A stretch of DNA of 64,000 nt. Source: Nilaparvata lugens (taxonomy: Eukaryota > Arthropoda > Insecta > Hemiptera > Delphacidae). Positions 33,809 to 45,747 of the stretch are shown piece after piece. Location: the NCBI RefSeq assembly GCF_014356525.2, contig NC_052505.1, positions 54,054,379 through 54,118,378 on the forward strand, read 5' to 3'. Within the stretch, counting starts at the first letter, position 1. The number at the start of each line of letters is the position of its first letter. The translations under genes were made by a program, and so were the position numbers. Below the pieces are notes generated by a model. It saw only the letters and a program-made list of their open reading frames with translations, made no database searches and had not been told where the DNA came from.

Positions 33809-35029
33809 CAGCGGAGTCGGAAGGATTTCACTAATTAATTATTGGAGATAATTAATTATTCTACAAGAACTTCAGCAAACGTCGTTTGAGTGAGTGTTAA
33901 GTTTAAATGAGATCATTCGACTAAAGGCCTTTATCAGTGAATTGGGGAGTTATTCAAAAGCTCTATATAAATCTGATTTAAGTTTGAAAATTTTGCAACG
34001 TGTCAAACACTAAAATATATTTAATAACAACTCTTTTTATGAATATAATTGATATATATATGAAGCTTATTTCCGTGCATGGCACGAATCCATACCCTGA
34101 GATTTAAACTGATTATTTTATTGATTATTAATTATTGATTGATGTACATTCTATCGAACCTATAGACTGAACAGGATCCAATTTGTTAAATTCTGATTTC
34201 ACCTGAAGTTTCACATATCATTATTGATGAATATATATTCTATAGCTCACAGTATTGTGAATGCTAAAAATTCCTGTGATATTTGAGATATTTAAGAATT
34301 TGTTTATATGGTATTATATTTATGAGAGATTTTTATATTTATATATTTTATGGATATGTATTTGTGTCTCTTGTCAGCATACAAAATATTATAAGTTTTT
34401 ATCCTTTTCCTAATTCATCTCGTGATATACAGTTTGAGCTGTCTTGGTACCAAGCATTTTTATTCTGCAAAATATACAATTAGTGAATTAATTGAGATTG
34501 ATTTATTCGGAACAACTATTACTTATCATTCTTTGATGATAGTCATATTATTCAGCCAGCGAATCTTTAGTGATATTTATAATAATAAGTCTACAATATA
34601 TCATATAAGGATCCAGAGAACTTCTAGAACTGGCGTAGTAAGTCACAAGAAATTTCGAAAGGATAAATTAGTGTATACCTGTATTCATGATGAGCGTTTT
34701 GGAAATCAATTAGAAGAGTAATAGTTGATATTGATTATTCTTGATTGAATATATTTTTACTGATAATCAGTCACTGACTATCTTTTTGATTTCCTTATTG
34801 GTAATCTTCAATATCTTCAAGAGAGTAGCGGTAAGAATTGTTAATTATCAGTTGCTGAAACCCATAGTGTTTCATTATTTTGAGAGTATTCATGCATCTA
34901 TCACTGAGCTAGAGCTGTGGTCAGAACCCCAGTATATTTGCGAGCCGGACGGCCTTAACTTTTTGCAAATTCATTTGCAAGCTAGGGATAATAGCAACTG
35001 CACTGGTGTATTCAATAAAAACACTTTAC
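32792..35029 (+). repeat. Repeat B: complete-looking copy of the 2.2-kb dispersed repeat
   Basis: The interrupted LINE gives sharp borders: coding sequence ends at ...CGACCAT (32791) and resumes at ACCATGTAACTGAATAC (35030). The word ACCAT occurs at both edges, so a 5-bp target duplication is likely. The element is 2238 bp. It has no clear terminal inverted repeat, no TG...CA ends, no poly-A and no shared protein frame with copy A. It includes a (TA)n tract that copy A lacks. Class undetermined. Confidence 0.8.
33752..33806 (+). repeat. (TA)n microsatellite in repeat B
   Basis: About 27 TA units. Copy A has only a short AATATATTTATGGG-like stretch at the same point, so the expansion is specific to copy B. 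Confidence 0.95.
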
Positions 35030-35235
35030 ACCATGTAACTGAATACTTTAACAGACTTGAACTTATGAAGCTGTGTGAGAGTAGATCACATCATGCTTTG
35101 TGCTTCCTCAATAAGATATTGAAAACGAAAACCCCTAATTATCAGGCAGTAGAGTACCGTTACTTGGGTGATTTTGGTAGTGGAGGAACGGGGCATGGAT
35201 CCCATCTGCTGGCTGTCCCAACACATAGGACTGTT
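35030..35235 (+). pseudogene. LINE copy 1, C-terminal continuation
   Basis: Continues the protein cut at 32791: HVTEYFNRLELMKL, ESRSHHALCFLNKIL and the following YRYLGDFG. The uninterrupted homologue at 53320-53440 has the same blocks with no insert. At about 35235 it changes abruptly to the middle of LINE copy 2. Confidence 0.8.
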
Positions 35236-35753
35236 TTGTGATTACATGCCTATTAGCTTATTGTCTGTCTTGTTCAAGGTTCTGGGAATCATTGTTCACT
35301 TCCAATTGAGCACATTCGTCCAGGGTTCTGGATTGATTGGTGACTTTCAATTGGGGTTCTGCAGCAGTCATAGCACCACCTCTGCACTCCTGAGAGTCAC
35401 TGATGATATGCGTAGGGCATGGATAATAGAGAGCTACCATTTCTAGTCCTAATAGATTTCAGCAAGGCATTCGACAGTATTTTCCATCCTACTCATCCTA
35501 CTCTACTCTACAAACTCGAAAACTTAGCTTTTTACAACTCCACTATGGCATGGGTGAGGTCCTATCTTCGGGGTCGGTGTCAGTGTGTGAGAGTTGGGGA
35601 TGGGGATGCCTCTTCACGGTGGCGTGGAGTGAACAGAGGAGACCATCAGGGTTCGGTATTGGGTCCTCTACTGTTCAGCATCTACATAAATGACATGACA
35701 AGCACTCACGACCAGACATCACCTGTATTCAGACAGTTTACAAAATATACCGA
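35236..35753 (+). pseudogene. LINE copy 2, reverse transcriptase first part (split by the Polinton)
   Basis: Starts in the RT fingers (DYMPISLLSVLFKVLG), then GDFQLGFCSSHSTTSALLRVTDDM, LVLIDFSKAFDSIFH, MAWVRSYLRGRCQCVRVG, GSVLGPLLFSIYINDM and the beginning of the YADD region. Compared with copy 1 it has a CATCCTACTCATCC-type insertion near 35490, a two-codon GD duplication and a PQ-to-H change in the PQGS box. Interrupted at 35753 by the Polinton; continues at 52843. Confidence 0.85.
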
Positions 35754-35767
35754 AGTAGTAACAAGAG

Positions 35768-35804
35768 GCCGGTCCTGGCACACAAGTGTGCCAGAACCGG
35801 CCTT
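35768..35804 (+). repeat. Subterminal palindromic hairpin, left
   Basis: GGCCGGTCCTGGCACAC, a two-base AA centre, then GTGTGCCAGAACCGGCC: a 17-bp stem with one mismatch, 15 bp from the element tip. The right end carries the matching palindrome with a paired base change. Confidence 0.9.
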
Positions 35805-35805
35805 C

Positions 35806-35998
35806 ACCTCAAAGTCACCCAAGTTGACCAAACCTGACCTCAAGGTCATCCAGGTCAACCAAACCTAACCTCAAGGTCATCCAAGTTGACCAAACCTAGC
35901 CTCAAGGTCATCCAGGTCAACCACACCTAACCTCAAAGCCATCCAGGTCAACCATACCTAACCTCAAGGTCATCTAGGTCAACCAAACATAACCTCAA
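35806..35998 (+). repeat. 33-bp subterminal tandem array, left
   Basis: About six units of the type CCTCAAGGTCATCCAGGTCA followed by ACCAAACCTAA. Most contain TCAAGGTCA. The inverted counterpart is at 52594-52795. Confidence 0.85.
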
Positions 35999-36179
35999 AA
36001 AAAAAAAAAAAATTAAAAAAAAAAAAAAAAAAATTGAATAGAAAAAAAAATAAAAAATAAAAAAATGAAAGTAAAAAAAAATAAAAAAAAATAAGAATCA
36101 AAAAATCAAAAATAAAATTGGTTTTGGATTACTTTCATCTTTATCAACATCAAGAGTAAGTACCAGTGCATTTTATAGT

Positions 36180-36210
<31 letters not shown>

Positions 36211-36865
36211 TCCTGATTTGACAATTAAGTTCAAAAGAGTTGAATTTTGAAGTAGGTGGTTTGAGACTGTCAATTAAATTCGAAAATGACTTAAATTCAA
36301 AAGTGACTAGTTTAATTGTGAATTAGGTTCCAATACATAGAGTAAATGACATAGTCAAAAATGACTAATGTAATTGTGAATTAGGTTCCAATACATACAT
36401 ACATACAAGTTGAGAGTTTAATTGTGAATTATGTTCTTTGAGTTGGGGGTTGTAATTCATCCTAACCTAAAAAACGTATAACAAGTCTTTGCCCTAGAAT
36501 TAGGCTGTACCCACAATATGTCTGACATTGATAGTGATGAAGGTGTGTATATAGTTTTCAGACATGAGCGGCAATGGTTCTAATGATCAGGAGCACCCAT
36601 CCCACCTCAGGAAGTAGATCCTAGACCCCCATTCACATTCCCCCACCACCCATACAGCTCCCGACCATCATTAGAACATTTAATATAAACACCTATGAAC
36701 CTCCATCCCCGACCCACCCACACATCCGACCCACGATCCTAGATATTGATACCGATACTGATTCACTGCCTTCATCCCCCACATTTGTTGATAGTGATGA
36801 AGGTATATATATAGAGTTGAATACTGCATACCATACTTATACAATATTGTTTTGCATTGTTCCAG
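35999..36865. other. Inner part of the left terminal repeat: A-rich tract, TA tract and short repeats
   Basis: Poly-A-rich sequence to about 36110, a short (TA)n near 36181-36205, then repeated AATTGTGAATTAGGTTCCAA-type words (36310-36435). The word GATAGTGATGAAGGT(G/A)TATATA occurs twice (about 36530 and 36791). No family-like frame except the polymerase start beyond. Confidence 0.6.
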
Positions 36866-37339
36866 ATGAGCAAAGCTGCACGATGTCAACAAACAGCAAA
36901 CTCAGTGGACGAGTTTGTTGTTCTGGAGGAGGCATTTAAATCCCGACTCACGACTCTATACTACAATAATGCATACAAGGATGAGCCTGCCAAAGATTTC
37001 CACACCTTTCTGAGCGGTCTGAAGGATAAAATTGTTCACATCATCAGTCAGCAACTGCAGACATATGGAGCAATGAAGTTCAATCTAGTATTGGAGGCAA
37101 CATATTTCCGCAGCACCCTTGATAAGACCTTCTTCGAACAAGAAGAGTTTCAGAATGTCGCCTTCAAAACTCCAAACTACACCATCTTCAGTATCATCAA
37201 TCTTCCAGACATCATCAACCAAGTGTGCATGACCCTACTGGATGAGGAGACGAAATTCAAAGGAAATTCCAGTGGATGGAGTTTGCTTATCATCGATGGA
37301 TTGCTCATCAGGATTAGCGCCTTCATCCCCAACATCTAA
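36866..37339 (+). pseudogene. Duplicated 5' end of the Polinton polymerase gene in the left terminal repeat
   Basis: About 150 codons from ATG 36866 (MSKAARCQQ) match the N-terminus of the polymerase on the other arm almost exactly: EFVVLEEAFKSRLTTLYYNNA, DFHTFLSGLKDKIVHII, EQEEFQNVAFKTPNYTIFS and SSGWSLLIIDGLLIRIS. A few residues differ (Y/H, F/H, K/E). At 37318 the terminal repeat ends and the frame runs into unrelated sequence with a stop at 37339. It is a by-product of terminal-repeat extension into the gene. A truncated N-terminal protein could be made, but nothing shows that it is. Confidence 0.85.
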
Positions 37340-37429
37340 AAGAAGTAGACCTCAATCCTCAACCCCAGCCCAATCCTCAGCCCAGACGGATCGATGGCTG
37401 GCTCAATATCAAGCAAACTCTTTATTAGT

Positions 37430-37855
37430 TCCCACCACCAGGCATCCAACCGCCGCCAGTCACCCCACCACTGCCACCAGTCACCCTACCACCGCCGCCA
37501 GTTGCCCCACCACCGCCGCCAGTCGCCCCACCACCGCCGCCAGTCACCCCACCACCGCCACCAGTCACCCCACCACCGCCACCAGTCGCCCCACCACCGC
37601 TGCCAGACGCCCCACTATTGCGGCCAGTCGCCCCACTATTGCTGCCAGTTGTCCCACCATTACCGCCAGTCATCCCACCACTGCCGCCAGTCCCCCCACT
37701 ATCACTGCTAGTCGCCCCACTATTGCCACCAGTTGACCCATCATCACCGCCAGTCGTCCCACCATCGCCACCAGTCGCCCCACCATCGCCACCAGTCAGC
37801 CCACCACAACCACCAATCATCCCACCGGCCGAGGCCAAGACGGCTTCAATTTGGC
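37430..37855 (+). repeat. 21-bp minisatellite (CCACCACCGCCGCCAGTCACC-type)
   Basis: About 20 units with variation of the GTCRCC, GTTGCC and GTCATC kind and of ACCGCC or ATTGCC. The unit length is a multiple of three, so frames on both strands stay open (Ser-His-Pro-Thr-Thr-Ala-Ala on one, Gly-rich on the other). These frames are repeat artefacts. Confidence 0.93.
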
Positions 37856-37884
37856 AGTAGCCCTCATCACACCAATCAGTTAAT

Positions 37885-38075
37885 ATCGAATGTATTACCA
37901 TTTGTAATATATGATAAGAAAGAAATAAACCATCATTGGCTGATCCACTGTCTAAAACTTCTGTTCGAGAAAGTCAAATACTATTGAATGTATAACAATT
38001 TGTAATATGATAATAAAGAAATAAACCCTCATTGGCTGATCCACTGTCTAAAACTAACTCTCATGTAATGATGTA
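37885..38075 (+). repeat. Two-unit direct repeat of about 97 bp with AATAAA
   Basis: GAATGTATTACCATTTGTAAT (about 37888) recurs as GAATGTATAACAATTTGTAAT (about 37985). Both are followed by AGAAATAAACC(A/C)TCATTGGCTGATCC. Each unit contains AATAAA, so it could act as a polyadenylation region for a rightward transcript. Confidence 0.75.
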
Positions 38076-38494
38076 AACATGTATGAAATAAACCTCATTT
38101 TGTATGTTAACCATTGATTGAGAGTTTCATTAATTCATATAGGTAAAAAATCAAAAAACTCCACCTCCCTCTGTCACATGACCAATGGCCACGCCCACCA
38201 GCATTAAGGACTCTAGCTCAAGATGGTCATGCACGACCTGTCACTCTACATGGTCATGGAGACCTATCACTCCAGATCAATATGTCCATGGTAGACCTAC
38301 TAGATCAAGATGTCCATGGGAGACTCTAGATCAACATGACCATGCTGCTCTAGAGATCAAAATGGCATTGAAGATATCTTCAACGATTCCCACTCCATGT
38401 TCAGACATGACATATGGACATTCTCAATGACCCTCACTCCTCCTGTCACATGTCTGTATGGCATAATTGGGTCGTCCACTCAGTGGTCAGTCAG
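38076..38494. other. Spacer with ATGGTCATG/ATGTCCATGG-type short repeats
   Basis: Between 38180 and 38400, related words such as CATGGTCATG, GTCCATGG and AGATCAA(T/G)ATG recur irregularly. No recognisable gene. Confidence 0.5.
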
Positions 38495-39215
38495 TCAGTT
38501 CAATAACTGATCAGTCACTGTTCAGTTACTGATCAGTCACTGATCAGTCACTGTTCAGTCACTGATCAGTCACTGTTCAGTTACTGTTCAGTTACTGATC
38601 AGTTACTGTTCAGTCACTGTTCAGTCACTGTTCAGTTACTGATCAGTTACTGTTCAGTTACTGATCAGTTACTGATCAGTTACTGTTCAGTCACTGTTTA
38701 GTCACTGTTCAGTTACTGATCAGTTACTGTTCAGTAACTGTTCAGTCACTGTTCAGTTACTGATCAGTTACTGATCAGTCACTGTTCAGTCACTGTTCAG
38801 TTACTGATCAGTCACTGATCAGTCACTGTTCAGTCACTGTCAGTTACTGATCAGTCACTGTTCAGTCACTGTTCAGTTACTGTTCAGTTACTGTTCAGTC
38901 ACTGATCAGTCACTGTTCAGTCACTGTTCAGTTACTGATCAGTCACTGTTCAGTTACTGTTCAGTCACTGATCAGTCACTGTTCAGTCACTGATCAGTCA
39001 CTGATCAGTCACTGATCAGTCACTGTTCAGTCACTGATCAGTCACTGTTCAGTTACTGATCAGTCACTGATCAGTCACTGTTCAGTTACTGATCAGTCAC
39101 TGATCAGCCACTGATCAGTCACTGTTCAGTCACTGTTCAGTCACTGTTCAGTTACTGATCAGTTACTGATCAGTCACTGATCAGTCACTGATCAGTCACT
39201 GTTCAGTCACTGTTC
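38495..39215 (+). repeat. 11-bp satellite array, CAGTYACTGWT
   Basis: About 65 head-to-tail copies of CAGT(C/T)ACTG(A/T)T. Almost all variation is confined to the two marked positions, in irregular order. Units with A at the second site create the palindrome ACTGATCAGT across the junction. No coding frame is kept, since 11 is not a multiple of three. Confidence 0.95.
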
Positions 39216-39539
39216 ACTTACAGCAAGCTGCAATGAGCTTGGACATAGTTGTTAAAGTATACATAGTATAGGAGTTACTAGAAGAGCCAGAATTGGTGAC
39301 TATTGCAATCAAACAGGTATACTGTGGGAACAATAGTTGATATATTTTACAGTTCAAAAACCTGGAAGCATTGTATGTGTCAAACTATTAGATAGAGGAA
39401 GAATTTGAGAACCCCAACATAGATTTGAATTATGAAATTAGAATCAAGCTAGATGATCTAGAGCATAACCCCAGTAGGAGTAAGGAAAGAGTTATTTTCT
39501 GTATCTGATTGCCTTGACCACATCATCAGCTGACTTTCA

Positions 39540-40718
39540 TGATATTTTTCGTTTGGTTTGCAAAATCAAATATAATTTTTCATATAGTAGCTCGACTAGT
39601 ATTATTGGAAACTTGTGTGCTAGCCAACATTTTTTTATATTAATTTCATGGAAAAGGAAAACTTTCTTCTTTGTCTATTAAGATTTCTATCTTAAAAATT
39701 TACTAAATTATTCGAAAGCCTTAATGACATAAGAAAACAGAGTCTGAAAAATATAAAATTATAAAATGTCATAAACTCAATATGAACATAATCTTAAAAA
39801 TTTCATTCCAATTTAAAGGCTATCTTCCTGACTCTCAGCAATACTCTACGATAATATATTTCCAGAAACAATAACTCAAATGTAACATAACTGAAAACTT
39901 TCTATACTTCTTTAGAAAAAAAATTTATAATTATCTTCCATCACTAATAAAATCAAAAGGATTATTCTCAATCAATATCATTAACTTGAAAAATAACAGG
40001 CTTAATTAATTCAATACTCTCATGGAAGTTTCAATCAATTAAATTCCCTAAATCATATTTTAACCTTATTTTACGTACCTTAGCGGTTATTTGAAGAAAC
40101 AATTATTCATACATGGAGAAGAAACACAATTAAACCTTTCAGGACATGGCACTACTAGAAAATTTAAACATTAATAAAAATAAAACTAGCTCCTACATTA
40201 ACTAATTATACTTTTAAACCTGCCCAAATGGGAGAAACATAATGACTACATCTTCACTCTCGTAGTGCTCCTAGCAAAGTGTCGTCCGAAACGTAATCTG
40301 GTCTCTCGACTGGGGAATCCCCCCACTACTGTATTTAGAAACAGGTCTCCTATTGGGCGAAAGGAATCAATTCGACCAATCGTCGCGTGGCTTGTAGAGT
40401 CTTTGAACCAAATAGTAACTGCAAAATCGGTAGTTTGTTATAATTTCAATGCTTGCTGTTTTCCAACTTATCGCACTTTATGTCGCGACAAGAAGGCTAA
40501 GTTTTAGAGATAATTCCATAATCTACATTCCTCGACGACTCGGAGCCACAATTTTTAAATATCTATCATGGGAAACTCGAAGTCATGGCCGTTCATAATA
40601 GAGAGAGAAAATAATTTATTTCGCTAACTCACTTACAATAATGGCTCTAGTCTATTGCATATTAAATTTACTATTATAACTTGGGAAAAGGCCTGAATTA
40701 AAAGGAGTGCTCGGCACA
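39540..40718 (-). repeat. LTR (3' on the minus strand)
   Basis: About 98 percent identical by eye to 45748-46925, from TGATATTTTTCG to GTGCTCGGCACA in plus-strand reading. Differences are scattered single bases. Confidence 0.9.
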
Positions 40719-43700
40719 CTGCCCCTCCTTACGGTGTGAAACACGCAAAAAGAAATCTAATCAGGATATGTTACCATAGAGGCATTCTGTATGATTTGGA
40801 GAGTCGAATTTCTGGATTGATAGTAGGATCCAATTTGAAGCGGGCCCTCTCCAAAAGAAATCTCTTTAATCATTCCGAAATTCAGCAAAATGTATAACTG
40901 ATTGAGATTTGTGGCAAGAGTCTTTAAAACTGTGGCAAGAGTCAGGACAAAACAATACGGGGGTGTCCACCTTTTGAGTAGGTACTAAAGACGGACCGAG
41001 TATAATAATCTTGAATACTTCAATCACTTTATTGAGTCCCTGGTTATTTTCTTGGCAAACTCTAACAAGGGAAAACGTTTAAAAGACATCATAGTTTTAA
41101 TTGGTTCTATGTTACTCTGCTGTTGTAAAATATGAAGCACATTGATTATAAAGTAAAGGATGAAACTTTTTCACTCAGCTGAATGTAGTGAAATCTAACT
41201 ATCATTTCTATAGAGTTGAGAGTGCAACTTTTTTTTAAGAATATAAAGCAATTCAATAGGCAATACTATTCTACATAGACTACGATTCAAAGATAACAAT
41301 GGTTGAAACTGCAACGCTAGCGAGCCATCGGAGAGCAATGACACACGCTTGATGTACATTCCGTAGCTACGAAACTTTTCTATCCATTATTGTATTCCAG
41401 CCGGAAATCTCTACCACTGAATTGTATTAAAGTGAACAAAAACGGAATCAGTTGAACTGAATAAACCTATGATAAGATTATAATTGTATTAATCATGGAA
41501 GGTAAACTAATAAAGAATAGGGATATCAACAAAATAATATGAAATATAAAGCGAATAGAATATAAAATATGAGGCCTTAGACATTATTCTTATTATTTTA
41601 TGAATGAGAATATATTTTATCTATATGTACTAACTCCTAACTATGTGAATGTATAATTCTTAACTATGAATGGATGAGTATTAAGCTATTGAAAATGGGT
41701 ATAGTATAGAATATTATGATAAATCGTCTTATGCTAAATAACTTATTATTATTAGAGACATCACATACATACATTGTCACATAGGATATTATGACTGTTG
41801 ATAACTTCAAAATTGATAATCACCCGATTTGCCAAACAATCAATTATCTACTACCGTGAGAAAACTGTACAATAATTTCATTTACCGCAAGTATGCAGCC
41901 GTGCATGAAATAAAATTAAACCTAATTCACCTACCTAAATATATTTAATATTACGAAGTTAATAACATAATTTAATGACTAATCTATTTGCGCAAGTTAT
42001 TTACATTCCGGCATTTCTTCTATATACATTATATTGTCACATAACAAAATCTTTGACTAATAAACCCTTCATGAACCCGTAATGAATCCTTCTAACAAAT
42101 ACGGTAAATATCTTTATCATAACTCTTTTTCTCTTTTCTCCTTCTCATTCATTAGGAATCATCTCGTTGAGTGTATAGAGACAAGGCTATAGAGTGGCGC
42201 CACACTCACAAAAACTTATCCAATTATACCAATTATAACTCACGACAAAAAATCTTGTCTTCAATAGACTGATCTGTTTCCTATTTTTTTTTCTCATCTG
42301 TTTCGGATATTTTTCAACATGACTCAAGCGTGATTTTGCATTCTACAATCATGAGAAAAACACTTTTCATTATAATATTCTAGTAGGAAACCTTTACGAC
42401 AGAACGCTAGTCAAAACAAAACAATGAGTGCTAGGTTTTAATCGACAATAATAATTCTGTATTTCGCTTCTCACTAGAGTACGTGACATTTTCTCTAAAC
42501 ACTGGAAGCATACTTTTCATCGCATGGTTTAATAATATGAAAGTTCAGCTCTAACTTAGCATTGATGGACTGCTTGCCTTCTGATTATCAACATTATTGA
42601 ATTTACCAACACATTGATAGACTACTATTACACTATTACTGATTTACAAGTGCACTGACATTTCCAACCTTACTGGAGCCTCACATAATTATTTCTCAAC
42701 AATAAACTTCATATCCAACTAGTTTCAATTACTCTACTAGATATCAAAATATCTCAACTTATTCACATGGAAAACTCTCTCACTCTTCCTTCTCCGTTTT
42801 CCTTTGAACTAGACCAAGACTCCTATACATCAGTTCACCCGGCATTTAACTACTACTGGCCACGATAAGATTTCTACTATACTGTTAATTACTTCAATTT
42901 AATTTTCCCAACAGAATTCTATTTCCTTTTTGACACGAATTTTCCTACATATTTCTACTTTCATATCCCCAATTAACTTTTCAATCAACCTTTCAACTCT
43001 CAACTACAGAATAATTTAAACTCATGCTTAACTCAAGAGATTTTCCCTTTTTATTTCAAATTCAGCTAGAAGAATTTCACTGTTAATTTTATTTTAATTT
43101 AACCCGTTCAGTACTGTTCCCATATTTATTTCTACTTTCACTGATAACCATTTTACCATTACCTAGGTACTCGAAAAAGTTTCTCTGTTATTTTATTTGT
43201 ATACCTTAACTAATCACTTTAAATATTCATTGTCTAAAACTTTCAATTTTCGTTACCATACCAAATTTCTAAGCAACTTTAAACTCAATAATATCTCTTT
43301 TTTTTACCAATTATTACTTGTGTTTTTGCGGCTGACTTTCCTACCAAACATTAACGAACCTTTTGACTGGGCTTCCCTAAACTGCCTTATTCTGATTGCT
43401 TTCCTGACAATCACTACGAAGACTCACTAAATATTCTAGGTTTCGGTTTACGTTATTCTACTGACGAGCCCCATAACTCTCGAATGAACCAGACCGTTTA
43501 CTAGATACAAAAAAATCTTAGCTCACACCATCTTCGGTGCCTTTCGCTAAAATTATACAATTCCACCGTACAAATTTGCAAGGTTAGTCATAGCTAAATT
43601 CCTTGATTTGTTACATGGACAACTATCGGGCAGTGCTCCGTTCTCTCTGGACACGGACCTACACTCGCCCCGATTACCTAAATTCAACAACAACACACAC

Positions 43701-45747
43701 ACGCAGGACATCCCCGTGTCCTCCTCTAAATCTTGAGTCTCAACTAAACAAAAAAAAATTCCCACAGCCTACAGGAAACGTCATCAACACAACGGATCTT
43801 TACACTATCACTACGCATGCCTACCGCAAAAATCACACCTAAAAAAAATATTTCCAATAATAAAACTGATTCACCTTTTCGAGAATAAACATTACTGATA
43901 AAGGGACTTAACAACCTCAACTCAATCAACTTATTCTCATACAAATTCCCAAGGATTTGATCATTGTTTCAACTTTAATCTACAATATCTTATTATTCAG
44001 TTTAAACATCTCAAGGCCAAAACTACTCATCAACTTTTCAAAACTACATGTCAACAATAACTAATAAAAAGAGTTTCCTATTTATTCCCTGATTACCTTT
44101 GATTTACCTGAACTTATCAAAAAAAATTTTCCCATTTTCCTCAAACATTCTCCCATAATAATTTCCGAATTTTCCTAATTTACTTGGGTTGACCTTTAAA
44201 ATCTCAATATTCACTTTCACTACTACTAGACGTGAGACCAGAATACGTACGTTGACATTACAATAATTTCTATCATCATTCACGGAATTACAGAATGCAA
44301 AAAATTTATTCAGCACTTAGAATCAGATGTTTCTCACATATCCTAGTTTCTTCTACTCATTTTTATTCTACCGTTAAACCTTTAATTTGTCAATAATCAA
44401 TTTCAATAAGAAGTTTCAGAATACTTTCAACTTAAGCATCAATGATACTTGACTTTATCTTTAAGCACTTCAAAAGATTATCATTTTAATGGTTAAACAT
44501 AACTGAATAACTTTCCTGTTTCATCTACAATTATTTAAACTTCAGAAAAATTGGAGTAGCAACTATAAATTATTCATTCAACTCCAAACCTAAAATATTG
44601 ACAGTTAACACGTTCACAGAATGAATTATTAAGTATAGACTCAGAAAAATTGATCAAGTATTATTAGAGTAAGTTATGAAAAATTTAATTTTTTAGAAAA
44701 TTTGAATTCCAGAGATTTAAATATCTCTAGACAGCAGATTCGGCGCAGTTGTGTGCCTATGCTTTTTAAAAGATGCTAAAGAAGATAATTTTGAATGGAA
44801 TTTAGAATTTAGAAATAGGCCGACACATCTAGAAAATACCTGAGTCTATTCCTAATTCATGCAGGTGAACGGGCTAGAGTCAAGAAAACTTCAATTAATC
44901 TTGCCATGCCTGATTTAATAGGTTTATACTATAGAATAACACTACAATTTGAAATCATAGAAAAATACAAACAGCTTCAATAAACATTGGCAACTAAAAT
45001 CGAACAACAGAAACAACAATTTCATGTTACTTTGGTGACATTCTTCATCTGATTCGGGGGCGCCTTACTATCCCCGATTAGATAGCAATACGTCACAAAA
45101 CCAAACAATATCAGTCATCAAATAACAAGTTAATTTCAACATAAAATTACTCAAGAAAGAAAAGCCCGTTGAACCCAAGTTTCGTCGATAGTAACCCATA
45201 TAACCCATTTCATAATAATTTTGAATCCCCACTTTTTATTGACATTCTCGAATGAACCTTTGTTTCACTACACTGCACTTTCGTTGGTCTGTACGTTGCT
45301 TTATCGTCGGGGTTACAGTACCTTGTTTTTGGCGGTCAGCTTTTACCGGTTGAATTTGGCTTGACGGCGACGTCCTCTTACGTCCCTAGACCTGTCGTCT
45401 AAACGGGTGTCTTGAAGCGGTGTTACATAAAGTTGCGGAACCAAAGGGGTGGTACATGAAGTTGGTTTGGGGACACACATGAACCGCTGTAAAAAAATGT
45501 ATTACAGCATTAATTTCTAACTCTTCCTACAATTCATCAAAAGCTAAAACAGGAGTTTATTCTGTTATTCAATTTAGATTTTATCTTGACGTTCTGGTTT
45601 CATTCTCAAAATTTAACAGATTTAAAACAAATTTACTTGCCAGAGTGTCATTAATATACAATGCAACTTTATGAGAACACTTGTAATAAATTAATATAAT
45701 GCTTTTAGAAAAATGAATACTTCATTAATTATGATGTTAACTTTTAT
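40719..45747 (-). other. Interior of the nested LTR element, no coding capacity
   Basis: No frame above about 80 codons and none that resembles Gag or Pol. From about 41900 to 44600 the plus strand is strikingly poor in G (C, T and A dominate), so the inferred sense (minus) strand is poor in C. A GC-richer island near 45240-45490 adjoins the inferred 5' LTR and may be a leader or packaging region. No clear tRNA primer site is seen. Confidence 0.6.

Larger units (their letters stand above)
35754..37318 (+). repeat. Polinton left terminal inverted repeat (1565 bp)
   Basis: Matches the reverse complement of 51140-52836. From the tip inward: a palindromic hairpin, a 33-bp tandem array, A-rich sequence, TA-rich and GAATTAGGTTCC-type short repeats, and then the 5' end of the polymerase gene. 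Homology stops at GGATTAGC (37311-37318). The right copy is longer mainly because of a larger homopolymer stretch and an insertion of about 150 bp near 52330-52480. Confidence 0.93.

Noticed and set aside
32792..35029. Repeat B as a Helitron or solo LTR
   Set aside because: No TC...CTRR ends with a 3' hairpin, and no TG...CA ends; a probable 5-bp duplication also argues against a Helitron.
37242..37987. Several overlapping frames (Pro/Thr/Ser/His-rich on plus, Gly-rich on minus) up to 164 codons
   Set aside because: All follow from the 21-bp repeat unit being a multiple of three; no domain or conserved start.
38495..39215. CRISPR-like array
   Set aside because: Eleven-base units without spacers in an arthropod transposon; it is a simple satellite.
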